Assembly (NCBI GenBank): GCA_946482075.1
Contig: CAMLQG010000003.1
Span: forward strand, 1 to 64,000
Origin: an uncultured Erythrobacteraceae bacterium
Lineage (GTDB): Bacteria; Pseudomonadota; Alphaproteobacteria; Sphingomonadales; Sphingomonadaceae
Length of the DNA stretch: 64,000 bases
Reading direction: 5' to 3'
The notes beneath the pieces were generated by a model that made no database searches, had not been told where the DNA came from, and was given only the letters and a program-made list of their open reading frames with translations. Position numbers and translations under genes: made by a program. How positions within the stretch are numbered: position 1 is the stretch's first letter; every line of letters begins with the position of its first letter. Below, piece by piece: positions 18,333 to 31,579 of this stretch.

Positions 18333-19169
18333 TCAATCCGGTTCGCGGGACAGTATCCGGCGGACCCACCGGTCCTCACCAAGTTCGACCACCATGTCCG
18401 CTCGCGAAGGCATTTCCGCCAGGACATGCCGCGTGATCCGCTCGTAATGGCGGACGAAGCGGACAAGTTCGGCGGGCGGCATCAGCCCGGGCGCATCCCG
18501 GCCCGCTTCCGCGCGAAGTCGGTTCTCCTGTTCCGCGCGCCAGGTGAAGACCGTCTCGAAGCCGGGTGCAGCCAGCAGCAGCAGCCAGTCGATCCGTGCG
18601 AACAGCGTCCGATAGACACCCGCAAGGGCTGCGTTGGCGAAGCCCCGCCAGATGCCTTGTGCGTCCTCGTCGCGTTCCAGTGCATTGACCGGCTCCGCCA
18701 GGGCCGCATCGGCCTGCGGACGCGCGCCGACGCACCAGCCTTCCAGCAGAAGCAAGCGCGTCTGCGCGGGCGCATCCTCCCATGCGTCGGGCGGCGCCCG
18801 ATCATCGCGGGCCTTGTCGAAACGCGGCAGCGCCACACTGCGCCCCTGCTCGAGCTCGGCGATCAATTCCAGGCCCAGAGCAACATCATGCGTTCCCGGA
18901 ACCCCACGCGTCAGGAACAATGGATGGACCGCAGCCGCCAGTTCCTCCCGTTCGCTCCTGGTGAGGTAGAGATCGTCGATCGACAGGATCGCGGTGCGGA
19001 TGTCCCGATGCTCGAAGCGTTGCCGGAGCGCTGCCGACAGGGTCGATTTCCCGCTGCCCTGCGCACCGCAAATTCCCGCAACGAATAGTCGGCGCTCCTG
19101 CGCGCGCATCGCGGTGCCGATCGCCGCCTCGATGGAGTCCAGCATGCGGTCGTAATCCGGTCGGTCCAT
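18333..19169 (-). CDS. D-glycerate 3-kinase-type P-loop kinase
   Basis: A 278-residue P-loop kinase with Walker A GICGAQGSGKST near residue 35, then LSIDDLYLTRSEREEL, RGVPGTHDVALG and LLLEGWCVGARPQ, the order seen in plant- and fungal-type glycerate kinases. It probably phosphorylates D-glycerate to 3-phosphoglycerate. The ATG at 19169 is the only start giving a normal N-terminus; the frame stays open far upstream but antisense to the aldo/keto reductase. It diverges from the aldo/keto reductase gene across 63 bp. Confidence 0.85.
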   Translation of the reverse strand: MDRPDYDRMLDSIEAAIGTAMRAQERRLFVAGICGAQGSGKSTLSAALRQRFEHRDIRTAILSIDDLYLTRSEREELAAAVHPLFLTRGVPGTHDVALGLELIAELEQGRSVALPRFDKARDDRAPPDAWEDAPAQTRLLLLEGWCVGARPQADAALAEPVNALERDEDAQGIWRGFANAALAGVYRTLFARIDWLLLLAAPGFETVFTWRAEQENRLRAEAGRDAPGLMPPAELVRFVRHYERITRHVLAEMPSRADMVVELGEDRWVRRILSREPD

Positions 19170-19232
19170 CGTCGTCCTGCGGTTGCGCACTGTCGCGATT
19201 GAGCTAGGCTGGCATCTTTCGAAGGAGGGATC

Positions 19233-20258
19233 ATGGAGTTTCGCAAGCTTGGCAATACCGGCTTGATCGTATCGCGTCTGGCGTTCGGCGCCATGACGTT
19301 CACGCTCGGCAATCGCGATCTGGCGGCGATCTTCAAGGTCGAGGCGGATCTCGCGGACAGGCTGGTAGGCCAGGCACTGGATGCCGGCGTCAATTTCATC
19401 GACACGGCCGATGTCTATGCCAAGGGGGAATCCGAAAGGCTGTTGGGCCAGGTTCTCAAGGAAAGGCGCAAGGACGTCATCATTTCGACCAAGTGCGGCG
19501 GGCGGATGACCAGCGATCTTAATGATTCCGGCCTTTCGCGCCGCCATATCATGGCATCGGTCGATGCCAGCCTGGAACGGCTCGGCACCGACTACATCGA
19601 CGTCTATATTGTCCACCGCGAAGATCCCTATACGCCGCTGGAGGAGACGCTGCGCGCGCTCGACGACATCGTGCGCGCGGGCAAGGTCCGCTATCTGGGC
19701 TTCTCCAACTGGTCCGCCTGGAAAGTCGCATCCGCGATGCAGTTCATGAAGGCCAATGGCCTCGCCCCGTTCACGCATGGCCAGTGCTATTATTCGCTGG
19801 CGGGCCGCGACGTCGAACACGAAATCATACCGATGATGCGCGATTTCGGTCTCGGCCTGACCGTGTGGAGCCCGCTGGCAGGCGGCTTTCTGTCCGGGAA
19901 ATATCGTCGTGACGGCCTGGAAGCGGATGCGCGCGGGCTGAGCTTCGATACGGTCCCGCTCGACAAGGATCGCGCCTACGACATTATCGACGTGATGACG
20001 CCGATCGCGCAGGCGCATGGCGCTACCGTGGCTCAGATCGCTATCGCCTGGCTCTTGTCGCGGCAGGCGGTGACGAGCGTGTTGCTGGGCGCATCGAAGC
20101 CGGAACAGCTCGCCTCCACGCTGGCTGCCGGAGACATCGTGCTCACGGCTGACGAGACAGAACTGCTAGACGCCATATCCGTCCCGCCCGCGCAGTATCC
20201 GGGCTGGTTCCACAAGCGGAACGGCGACGGGAAACTGGCGAAGGTTCTCGGCCTCTAG
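19233..20258 (+). CDS. aldo/keto reductase
   Basis: A 341-residue NADPH-dependent (beta/alpha)8 oxidoreductase. The catalytic tetrad is visible: Asp and Tyr in DTADVYAKGES, Lys in STKCGGR, His in YIVHRED. It begins MEFRKLGNTGLIVSRLAFG, typical of the general AKR family related to YajO and Kv-beta subunits. The ATG at 19233 follows GAAGGAGGG. The substrate is not evident; it is divergent from the glycerate kinase, but no shared pathway can be shown. Confidence 0.92.
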   Translation: MEFRKLGNTGLIVSRLAFGAMTFTLGNRDLAAIFKVEADLADRLVGQALDAGVNFIDTADVYAKGESERLLGQVLKERRKDVIISTKCGGRMTSDLNDSGLSRRHIMASVDASLERLGTDYIDVYIVHREDPYTPLEETLRALDDIVRAGKVRYLGFSNWSAWKVASAMQFMKANGLAPFTHGQCYYSLAGRDVEHEIIPMMRDFGLGLTVWSPLAGGFLSGKYRRDGLEADARGLSFDTVPLDKDRAYDIIDVMTPIAQAHGATVAQIAIAWLLSRQAVTSVLLGASKPEQLASTLAAGDIVLTADETELLDAISVPPAQYPGWFHKRNGDGKLAKVLGL

Positions 20259-20283
20259 CGAGCACCCTTCGCGCGGTCGTTGA

Positions 20284-20730
20284 TCAGGCCTTCGGCGCTG
20301 CCTTGCGTCGGCCGCGACGATAGCCCGACTTGCGGCCAAGGCCGATCTTCTTGGCCAGTTCGCTACGCTTTTCCGCATAGTTCGGTGCGACCATCGGATA
20401 ATCAGGGGGAAGATTCCAGCGCTGGCGGTATGCTTCCGGCGTCATATTGTAGCGCGTCATCAGATGGCGCCTGAGCATCTTCAGCTTCTTGCCGTCTTCC
20501 AGACATATGATGTAATCCGGCTTGACCGAGGCGCGCACCGAGACGGCGGGTTCGGGCCGGCCATCTTCCTGGACCGTTACCTTGCCCAGCGAGGACAGCG
20601 CACCATAGACGCTCTGGATCAGCGCCGGAAGCTCGGCGATCCCGACATCATTATTCGCGACATGCGCAGCGACGATATCCGATGTCAGGGTGATAAGCGC
20701 TTCGTTCACCTCGTTGTCGTTAATTGTCAC
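20284..20730 (-). CDS. mucR: MucR/Ros-family transcriptional regulator
   Basis: A 148-residue alphaproteobacterial zinc-finger-like regulator, a global repressor and H-NS-like protein for exopolysaccharide, motility and surface genes. The DNA-binding core reads DYIICLEDGKKLKMLRRHL, then YNMTPEAYRQRWNLPPDYPM and a basic tail GRKSGYRRGRRKAAPKA. Zinc-site candidates are Cys76, Asp79 and His89; the second Cys of Ros is Asp here. The GTG at 20730 is preceded by AGGGGG. Promoter and palindrome upstream suggest autoregulation. It is convergent with the aldo/keto reductase gene. Confidence 0.93.
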   Translation of the reverse strand: MTINDNEVNEALITLTSDIVAAHVANNDVGIAELPALIQSVYGALSSLGKVTVQEDGRPEPAVSVRASVKPDYIICLEDGKKLKMLRRHLMTRYNMTPEAYRQRWNLPPDYPMVAPNYAEKRSELAKKIGLGRKSGYRRGRRKAAPKA

Positions 20731-20805
20731 ATGACCCCCTAGTGCTCGGATGGTTCGTTCTGAACACGCTCCGCCGGGAGCGGTTCCCCGATAAAGGGCG
20801 CCCAT

Positions 20806-20833
20806 ATCTTATCACGGCAAGAAAACAACTCAA
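20806..20833 (-). promoter_or_regulatory. promoter of mucR
   Basis: On the minus strand, TTGAGT (20833-20828) and TAAGAT (20811-20806) have 16-bp spacing in an AT-rich island. This is a good sigma-70-like match. Confidence 0.55.
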
Positions 20834-20857
20834 AAATGACCATTTCGGACATTTTTG
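20831..20857. promoter_or_regulatory. AT-rich inverted repeat over mucR promoter
   Basis: Perfect arms CAAAAATG (20831-20838) and CATTTTTG (20850-20857) have 11-bp separation and overlap the -35 box. MucR proteins favour AT-rich target sites and often repress their own gene, so this is a candidate self-binding site. The rest of the gap to 20955 shows nothing further. Confidence 0.45.
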
Positions 20858-20955
20858 AAGATGAAAACGACTAAGGTTGGATAACAAAAGAACTATCTGG
20901 CGATTGCAGACGGCCGGATTTTACTTGCCGGAAAGCCGGCTGCAGAGACCGCAAC

Positions 20956-21639
20956 TCACCAGGGATGCGGCTTACCATTCCATTTCACGAAGCTGCCGGT
21001 CGTCTCCAAGGACAGCATGCGAGCCACCCGCCGGATGCCGTCCGCGCTCTCTTCCGGTGTGATATCCGCACCGGAACCGCCCATGTCGGTCTGGACGTAG
21101 CCCGGATGGACTACCGCCACGGCAATGCCGCGCGGCTTAAGATCAATCGAGAGGCTTTTCATCACGCGGTTGAGCGCTGCTTTGGCGGCGCCGTAGGAAT
21201 ACATCGCGCCCACCGGCCAGGTCGACGCACCTATCTGGCTGGTCAGGCTGATGACCTTGCCCTTCGCCTGCTCCAGATTGGGCAGGAGAGCCTGGGTCAT
21301 GCGGAAAGGCCCGATGGTCATGACCTCGAAGGATTCCCGCCAGCCGTCGAAATTCCTGTCTTCCGGGCCACTCTCCTTGCGGAAGATGCCGGCAACGTTG
21401 ATCAGGAGGTCAACCGGGGCGCTGGCGATCTCCGCGGCCGCACTGTCGATCGAAGCGCCATCGGCCATGTCCATCGCCACCAGCCGGACATTGTCCTTGC
21501 CTCGGGCGAAGCTCGCGAGCTTTTCCGCGCTTGCTGGATCACGACACAGGGCGAAAACAGTGTCGCCGTCGCCAGCATAGGCCTTGACCAGCGAAAGACC
21601 GATGCCCCGGCTTGCCCCGGCAATGACGACAGTGGCCAT
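20956..21639 (-). CDS. SDR-family oxidoreductase
   Basis: A 227-residue classical short-chain dehydrogenase with MATVVIAGASRGIGLSLVKA, the NVAGIF motif and an active-site YSYGAAKAALNR with the Tyr-x3-Lys pattern (YGAAK). It resembles C-factor-like SDRs and lacks the usual C-terminal TGxxxxVDGG motif. AAAGGAG precedes the ATG. It lies 20 bp downstream of the amidohydrolase gene and is probably co-transcribed with it. Confidence 0.88.
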   Translation of the reverse strand: MATVVIAGASRGIGLSLVKAYAGDGDTVFALCRDPASAEKLASFARGKDNVRLVAMDMADGASIDSAAAEIASAPVDLLINVAGIFRKESGPEDRNFDGWRESFEVMTIGPFRMTQALLPNLEQAKGKVISLTSQIGASTWPVGAMYSYGAAKAALNRVMKSLSIDLKPRGIAVAVVHPGYVQTDMGGSGADITPEESADGIRRVARMLSLETTGSFVKWNGKPHPW

Positions 21640-21659
21640 GCATTCTCCTTTCCGCAGGA

Positions 21660-22676
21660 TCAGATGGATAGAGAGAGACGATAAACCCGTTTAGCCGTAC
21701 TCGCGAACAGAGCCTTGCGGTCTTCAGACGAGAAATCCTCCACCATGCGCTTGAAGCTGTTCCAGACGAGATCATAGGAAATCGAACGCATATCGACCGG
21801 GAAGTTGCTTTCGAACATGCAGCGGTCCGGACCGAATAGATCGATCGCGGTCAGGATATGGCCCCGCTGAAGATCGGCGGTCTTCTGCGAACTGTTCGGC
21901 TTGGCCGCATCGGTCGCGTCCATCGCCGAATAGGACATGTTGAGCCCGCCCAGCTTGACTGACACGTTTCCGCATTTGGCCAGTTCGGCCATGTCGCGCT
22001 TCCAGCCGGCGAAGGCCATCTTGCGGTCCTTGGCGAAGCGTCCCACGCCGATCGGCCCACCCGTATGGTCGAGCACGATGTTCGCATCCGGAAACGCACG
22101 GGCGAGATCGATGAGTTCCGGCAGTTGCGGATGGAACAGCCAGGCATCGAAACTGAGCCCGCGGCGCGCCAGTTCCGCGAAACCGGCCCGGAATTCCGGA
22201 CGGCCCATGATTCCGAACTCGGTCGCGCCGTAGACGGGCGGCAGATCCTTGTCGATCGCGGTCATATGCCGGATGCCGCGGAAACGCGCGGAAGTCGCGA
22301 GATGAGCGTCGAGCACTTCACCCACTTCCGCGCCCAATGTCAGATCGGCATGAGTGACGACACCCGCGCAGACGCCCGCTGCGCCGCCACCCCGCGCCGC
22401 GCATTCGTCGCCCAGCGAGCCGGCGAATTCCGTTTCACCCACCACGCGCAGATGCTCCGGCCCGCTATCCGCATAATTCGCATGGGAATCGACATAGACC
22501 GTGCCGATCACATTATGGCCGGATCTGGACTTGTCCGCGATCAGTTCCTCCGGCCCGTAAGGCTCCCACGGCTCTGCCGGAGACGCCGTCCAGATATGGT
22601 GGTGCGCATCGATGATCGGGAGATCGGGATCGAGCGCAGCCTCGACAACCTGGTTACGCCATTCCGTGCGATTCAT
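21660..22676 (-). CDS. amidohydrolase family 2 (lactonase-like) metal hydrolase
   Basis: A 338-residue TIM-barrel metal hydrolase of the COG3618 type. The N-terminal metal motif IIDAHHHIW is followed by LFHPQLPEL, VLDHTGGPIG and the C-terminal RCMFESNFPVDM, in the usual order. Family members hydrolyse lactones or decarboxylate ring-cleavage products. I chose the ATG at 22676 because GGGAG is 7 bp upstream; an in-frame ATG at 22694 is possible. It is first gene of a two-gene unit with the SDR. The 240 bp upstream hold no convincing gene. Confidence 0.88.
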   Translation of the reverse strand: MNRTEWRNQVVEAALDPDLPIIDAHHHIWTASPAEPWEPYGPEELIADKSRSGHNVIGTVYVDSHANYADSGPEHLRVVGETEFAGSLGDECAARGGGAAGVCAGVVTHADLTLGAEVGEVLDAHLATSARFRGIRHMTAIDKDLPPVYGATEFGIMGRPEFRAGFAELARRGLSFDAWLFHPQLPELIDLARAFPDANIVLDHTGGPIGVGRFAKDRKMAFAGWKRDMAELAKCGNVSVKLGGLNMSYSAMDATDAAKPNSSQKTADLQRGHILTAIDLFGPDRCMFESNFPVDMRSISYDLVWNSFKRMVEDFSSEDRKALFASTAKRVYRLSLSI

Positions 22677-22925
22677 CTCCGTCTCCCGTTTCATGCGGTC
22701 TTATCGGGATCAAGGATTGCAGCCTGACGGAACCACTTCAAGGAAATCATGCACGGATTGTATCGTACGGTTAGTGTGCACCGCGCCGGCGCTCGATCGA
22801 GGAAGGGAGCCTGTCCTGTTTTGGATAGAGACATCCGTTGATGTCGAGCGGGAGCAGGCTTCACGTTAAGCGGAACAAGCTCCAACCGGGTGGAAAGGAA
22901 GCCGCTTCCTCGCTAGAAAGTGCTC

Positions 22926-23465
22926 ATGGACCAGCAAGATTCGGCTTCTTCACTCCGCCCCCTTCCCTTCCTCATCTTCAGCTCCCGCTGGCTGCAGCTG
23001 CCGCTATATCTGGGATTGATCGTGGCGCAGTGCGTCTATGTGTTCCTGTTCCTGAAGGAACTGGTCCATCTGGTCAGCCATGCCGCCGAATTCGGCGAAC
23101 AGCAGATCATGCTCGTCGTGCTCGGCCTGATCGACGTGGTGATGATTTCCAACCTGCTCGTAATGGTCATCGTCGGCGGGTATGAAACCTTCGTCTCCCG
23201 GCTCGGCCTCCAGGGCCATCCGGACCAGCCGGAATGGCTGAGCCACGTCAATGCCGGCATCCTCAAGGTCAAGCTGGCGATGGCGATCATCGGCATCTCC
23301 TCGATCCACCTGCTGCGCACTTTCATCGAAGCCAGCCAGATCGGGATGGAGACCGCCCGCGTGACCAGCGAAGGCGTGATGTGGCAGACGATCATCCACA
23401 GCATCTTTATCCTCTCCGCACTCGGCATCGCCTTCGTGGACCGGATGACGCAGACGAAGCATTGA
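22926..23465 (+). CDS. UPF0114 (YqhA-like) inner-membrane protein
   Basis: A 179-residue membrane protein with about four hydrophobic segments. The family-like segments are SSRWLQLPLYLGLIVAQCVY, GLIDVVMISNLLVMVIVGGY and ETFVSRLGL, then ILKVKLAMAIIGISSIHLL. The ATG at 22926 is preferred over a GTG two codons upstream. The function is unknown in this family. It lies upstream of the metal-efflux operon in the same direction; co-regulation is possible but not shown. Confidence 0.88.
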   Translation: MDQQDSASSLRPLPFLIFSSRWLQLPLYLGLIVAQCVYVFLFLKELVHLVSHAAEFGEQQIMLVVLGLIDVVMISNLLVMVIVGGYETFVSRLGLQGHPDQPEWLSHVNAGILKVKLAMAIIGISSIHLLRTFIEASQIGMETARVTSEGVMWQTIIHSIFILSALGIAFVDRMTQTKH

Positions 23466-23505
23466 GCCGCTTGTTACCGGCCGGCACAAGCCGTAGACTG
23501 GTCCC

Positions 23506-23904
23506 ATGGGCCCGAGACAATCCTGGTCGATGCGACGGATCGCGATGCTTTGCGTCGCGCTGGCGCTCATCTTTTCCGGTGTTGCCTTGTCCCAAGCGCT
23601 GGACCGGCTGCAACATGCGCCGGGCGCCGCCAAGGCCCATGCCCACCTGATCTTCAGCGAGTATTCCGAAGCGGATCACGATCGGCGGCACGGCTCCGAT
23701 GACGGGGCCGGCGATGGCGATTCCACCGCCGGACACCACCACCATCATTTCGACAGCGGCACCGGCCTGATCGCCACCCCTGCGGCCCTCCCGATGTCCG
23801 CTCCTGTCGCCATGCGCCTACTGCCTCCGGCGGATTTCAGCCACGCCGGCGAGACCACCGACCGGCTCGACCGGCCTCCAAGGACCTTCCCGCTCAGCGC
23901 CTGA
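23506..23904 (+). CDS. His-rich exported protein preceding Czc operon
   Basis: A 132-residue protein with an N-terminal hydrophobic stretch (MLCVALALIFSGVALSQALD) that looks like a signal peptide. It has a His/Asp-rich middle (ADHDRRHGSDDGAGDGDS, then a run of five histidines, GHHHHHFDSG). Small His-rich periplasmic proteins commonly precede CzcCBA operons and are thought to bind or sense metal ions. It lies 65 bp before the CzcC-like gene on the same strand. No named family is certain. Confidence 0.75.
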   Translation: MGPRQSWSMRRIAMLCVALALIFSGVALSQALDRLQHAPGAAKAHAHLIFSEYSEADHDRRHGSDDGAGDGDSTAGHHHHHFDSGTGLIATPAALPMSAPVAMRLLPPADFSHAGETTDRLDRPPRTFPLSA

Positions 23905-23969
23905 TCCGCGCCGTCCGGTGATTATCCGGCAGCGCGATGGTTCTCCACGCCTGACCGCGAGGCCATCTC

Positions 23970-25240
23970 ATGTTTTCGATTTTCCTTGCGCACGGATATT
24001 CGCGTGCACTCGCCGCATTGGTTCTGGGCTGCATGCTTGTCGCACCGCGAACCGTCGATGCAAGACCGCTGACACTGGCCGATGTGCTGGCGTTGAGCGC
24101 ATCCGCCGACCCCACCCTTGCCGCCAGCGATGCCCGCATTGCCGCATCGGACGCGTCCATCCGCCAGGCGCAAATTCGCCCGCGTCCGTCCATCGGCGTC
24201 GATATCGAGGACTTCGCCGGCACCGGCCCCTATTCCGCCGTCGACGCGACGCAGACCACCACCTGGTACGAACGGGTCTGGGAGCGCGGAAGCAAGCGGC
24301 AGGCGCGCATCGCGGCTGCCGAGAGCGAACGCGGAGTGACCGTGCAACGCGGCCGCCTGCGCACGCTCGACCTCTTGGAAAAGGTCCAGTCCGCCTGGGC
24401 CGAGGCGGTTGCCGCCGAAGCTGCCGTCAGCGTGGCGGAGGAACAGCTCGCGCTCGCCCGACGCACGCAAGGGGAAGTCTCCCGCCGCGTGAGTGCCGCG
24501 GTCGATCCGCTGTTCGCCGGCGAACGGGCGAACGGTTCCGTCACGCAGGCCCGGATCGCGCGGGACCAAGCGCAATTCGTCGCCGCCAATGCCCGCGCGA
24601 CGCTGGCCAGCTGGTGGTCCGGGTCAGCGGATTTCACGCTCGAACCCGGTGATCTTGCTACCGCGTCACAACCCTTGCCGTCCGGTCGGACACCCGACCT
24701 CGCCCTGATCGCGGCGGAACGCGATGCAGCCAAAGCGCGGATCAGGCTGGAGGAAAGCAAAGGCGCGCCCGACCCCACATTACGCGCGGGCGTGCGGCAC
24801 TTCTCCGACAATAACGACGTCGCGCTGATGGTCGGCGGGTCGATCCCGCTCGGCACGCGATCGGCAAACCGCGCCAATGTGGAGCGCGCCCGGGCCGAGC
24901 AAACGGCGGCGGAAGCCGACCTCGCCGTGGCCCGGATCGAACAGGATCGCGCGATCGCGCGGCTGGAAGCGAGCCGCAGCACCACCTCCAGCGAGATCGC
25001 GTGGATCGACCGCGAGATCCTGCCCAATGCACGCCGCGTCGTGGAGATGGTCCGCGCGGGATACAATCGCGGGGGCTTCGCTTTCACCTATCTCGAACTC
25101 TCGCAGGCCCAGCAGGCCGTGATCGACGCGCGGATGCGCCGGATCGATCTCCTGCGCCGCTTCCATCTCGAAGGCGCGCGGCTGGATCGCCTGACCGGCC
25201 GCCACCTTTCCCTGATCACCGCTGCCGCGGAGACCCGCCC

Positions 25241-25244
<4 letters not shown>
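23970..25244 (+). CDS. czcC: CzcC-like outer-membrane efflux protein
   Basis: A 424-residue TolC-fold channel of a heavy-metal RND pump. A signal peptide ends near TVDARPLTL. Two TolC repeats of long Ala/Glu/Arg-rich coiled helices follow (LTLADVLALSASADPTLAAS; LALIAAERDAAKARIRLEES). TWYERVWERGSKRQARIAAA fits the metal-type subfamily. It begins after a GAGG ribosome site, and its stop overlaps the ATG of the adaptor gene (ATGA). Confidence 0.9.
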
Positions 25245-29660
<4,416 letters not shown>

Positions 29661-29677
29661 AGGAGAGGCGAAATATC

Positions 29678-30190
29678 ATGGACATGCAACCTCACGAGAT
29701 CCTGCTGGCCGTGCACGGCATTCGGACCTGCAAGGCGAAATACTGGCATTTCATGGACAAGAAGCGGTGGGACGATCTGAAGGAAGTGTTCACGAAAGAC
29801 GCTTTCGCCGATTTCCGGGGGGAAAGGGACATCACGAACGGGGAGCCCATGAGTTCGCTTCCCCCTATCGAGGAAGCGATTGCACAAGGCGATCCCGCCA
29901 CTTTCCAGGGCCGCGACCTGATCGTCGAAAACCTCTATTCCGGCCTGCTGCAGGAATGGACAACCTTCCACCTCGGCGGGGAGCCGATCATCGAGGTGAC
30001 CGGGCCGGAAACCGGCACCGGCATCTGGCCGCTATTCGACTATATCAGCCATGAAGGTCGTTCCCTGAAGGGATACGGCCATTACGAGGATCGCTATCGG
30101 TTCGAGGACGGCGCGTGGCGCATGGAGTACATCTCGCTGACCCGCATCAGGAGCGACGGCGAACATCCCCTGGGGGACGCCTTCGGCTAG
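29678..30190 (+). CDS. NTF2/SnoaL-like protein
   Basis: A 170-residue alpha+beta-barrel protein with an early KAKYWHFMDKKRWDDLKEVF and then DAFADFRG, the SnoaL_4/NTF2-like pattern (helix, WDxL, acidic residue). The C-terminus has GHYEDRYRFEDGAWRM. Such proteins act as small dehydratases, isomerases or hydrolases in steroid, terpenoid and aromatic catabolism. It starts 17 bp after czcA with AGGAGAGG, so it may be co-transcribed with the metal pump by position, but it fits better with the P450/ACAD genes it converges on (2-bp gap). Confidence 0.85.
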   Translation: MDMQPHEILLAVHGIRTCKAKYWHFMDKKRWDDLKEVFTKDAFADFRGERDITNGEPMSSLPPIEEAIAQGDPATFQGRDLIVENLYSGLLQEWTTFHLGGEPIIEVTGPETGTGIWPLFDYISHEGRSLKGYGHYEDRYRFEDGAWRMEYISLTRIRSDGEHPLGDAFG

Positions 30191-30192
30191 GC

Positions 30193-31416
30193 TCAGCGCG
30201 GCCTGAAGGACAGCGGCATGGCTTCGGGCCCGCCGATCATCGAGGTGGGCCTGACCCATTCCGCCGCTTCCGGCATCCGCACATCCGCCAGCCGCTGTGT
30301 CAGCACGAACAGCGCCTCTTCCATGCCGCGTTTTGCGAGCATCTGGCCCAGGCAATGATGCAGACCCCGGCCGAAAGGGGTCTCGAACCGTTCGCTGCGC
30401 GCCAGATCGAACCGGTCCGGTTCGGCGAAATGCTGCGGATCGCGGCCGCCCGCCATATTGTTGAGAAACACCCATTGTCCCTTCGCGAAACGGAATCCGC
30501 GATATTCGGCATCCTCCAGAGCGCGGCGGGAATTCCACTGGGCGGCGGGATGCAGGCGGACGCCTTCGGAAATCGCGCGCGGGATCAGGTCGGGCTCCGC
30601 CGCAAGCCGGCTCCACACATCGCCCGGCTCACCGAGGATCGCGGAAACGACCGAGGCGAGCTGGAAACGCGTCGTGTCCTGCCCCGCGAAGAGAAGATTG
30701 GCGACGTTCCAGCTCAGCTCCTCCTCGGTCAGCCTGCCTTCGGTCGCTTCCGCCTCGATCAGCGCGCTGATGAAATCCTCCGCCGGTTCCCGCCTGCGCC
30801 GCGCGACGAGATCGGCGACGTAACCGTACAGCACGCTCAGCGCTTCCTCGATCTGCGGGAAGCCCGGCGCGATCGGCACGGCGCCCATAAGATGCAGGGT
30901 AACGGCCGCCTCGTGGAATCGCGGAATATCCTCCTTCGGCACGCCAAGCAGGCGGCAGAGCGTGATCACCGGGAAACGCTGGGTGAATTCGCTGACGAAA
31001 TCCACTTCGTCCCGGTCGATAAAGCGATCGACCAGTTCTTCGGCCACGCTGCGCATCAGGTCGCGCTGCTCATCGATCCGGCGGATGGAGAAGCCCTTCT
31101 GCAATACGCGTCGGATCAGATCGTGCCTTTCGCCGTGGAAGCCCAGCAGAAAGCCATGTTCCAGGAAGGCGCGAAACATCGGCGGCACGCCCTTGGAAAT
31201 GAAATCCTCCACGCCGGGCGTGTCGAACCGGCGATCGGCATAGAGTTCGACGTTCCAGTCATAACGGATCACTTCGATCCCGCGCCGGCTGCGCACGAGA
31301 GGCCATTCGCGCTGCAAGGGGCGCAGCACGGCATGCGGATCGGTCAGGAAGGCCGGATCGTGCATGTCGATCAGCGGCAGATCGTCGATCGTGCGAAGGG
31401 CCGTGTCGGTGTCCAT
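30193..31416 (-). CDS. cytochrome P450 (bacterial class I)
   Basis: A 407-residue soluble P450. The I-helix oxygen-activation motif AGQDTTR lies at 244-250, the K-helix ExxR at Glu284-Arg287, and the heme-binding loop FGRGLHHCLGQ has proximal Cys355. It needs an external ferredoxin; an adrenodoxin-type one is encoded at 63181-63504 but far away. The ATG has GGAG 8 bp upstream. It lies downstream of the SDR-ACAD-ACAD operon on the same strand, separated by a repeat. It probably hydroxylates a hydrophobic substrate; the substrate is unknown. Confidence 0.95.
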   Translation of the reverse strand: MDTDTALRTIDDLPLIDMHDPAFLTDPHAVLRPLQREWPLVRSRRGIEVIRYDWNVELYADRRFDTPGVEDFISKGVPPMFRAFLEHGFLLGFHGERHDLIRRVLQKGFSIRRIDEQRDLMRSVAEELVDRFIDRDEVDFVSEFTQRFPVITLCRLLGVPKEDIPRFHEAAVTLHLMGAVPIAPGFPQIEEALSVLYGYVADLVARRRREPAEDFISALIEAEATEGRLTEEELSWNVANLLFAGQDTTRFQLASVVSAILGEPGDVWSRLAAEPDLIPRAISEGVRLHPAAQWNSRRALEDAEYRGFRFAKGQWVFLNNMAGGRDPQHFAEPDRFDLARSERFETPFGRGLHHCLGQMLAKRGMEEALFVLTQRLADVRMPEAAEWVRPTSMIGGPEAMPLSFRPR

Positions 31417-31474
31417 GTTTCTACTCCGCCATAATCACTTGGGGCCTATCCCTTTTGAACACGTATATTTTTCC

Positions 31475-31562
31475 TCGTCATCCCGGGCTTGACCCGGAAT
31501 CCCGCTTTTCTTGGCGACCTCGGCGAAGATAAGCGGGGCCCCGGGGTCAAGCCGGGGCGACG
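31475..31562. repeat. palindromic repeat, family C-related copy
   Basis: The arms CGTCATCCCGGGCTTGACCC and GGGGTCAAGCCGGGGCGACG flank about 50 bp, with a second inner pair CCCGCTTTTCTT/AAGATAAGCGGGG. It lies between the ACAD operon and the P450 gene and could act as a terminator. Confidence 0.7.
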
Positions 31563-31579
31563 GATCGAGGCTACACGTC

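Noticed and set aside
22691..22885. A 64-codon minus-strand frame upstream of the amidohydrolase.
   Set aside because: Its end reads like a gene tail (MISLKWFRQAAILDPDKTA) but no family or ribosome site supports it.
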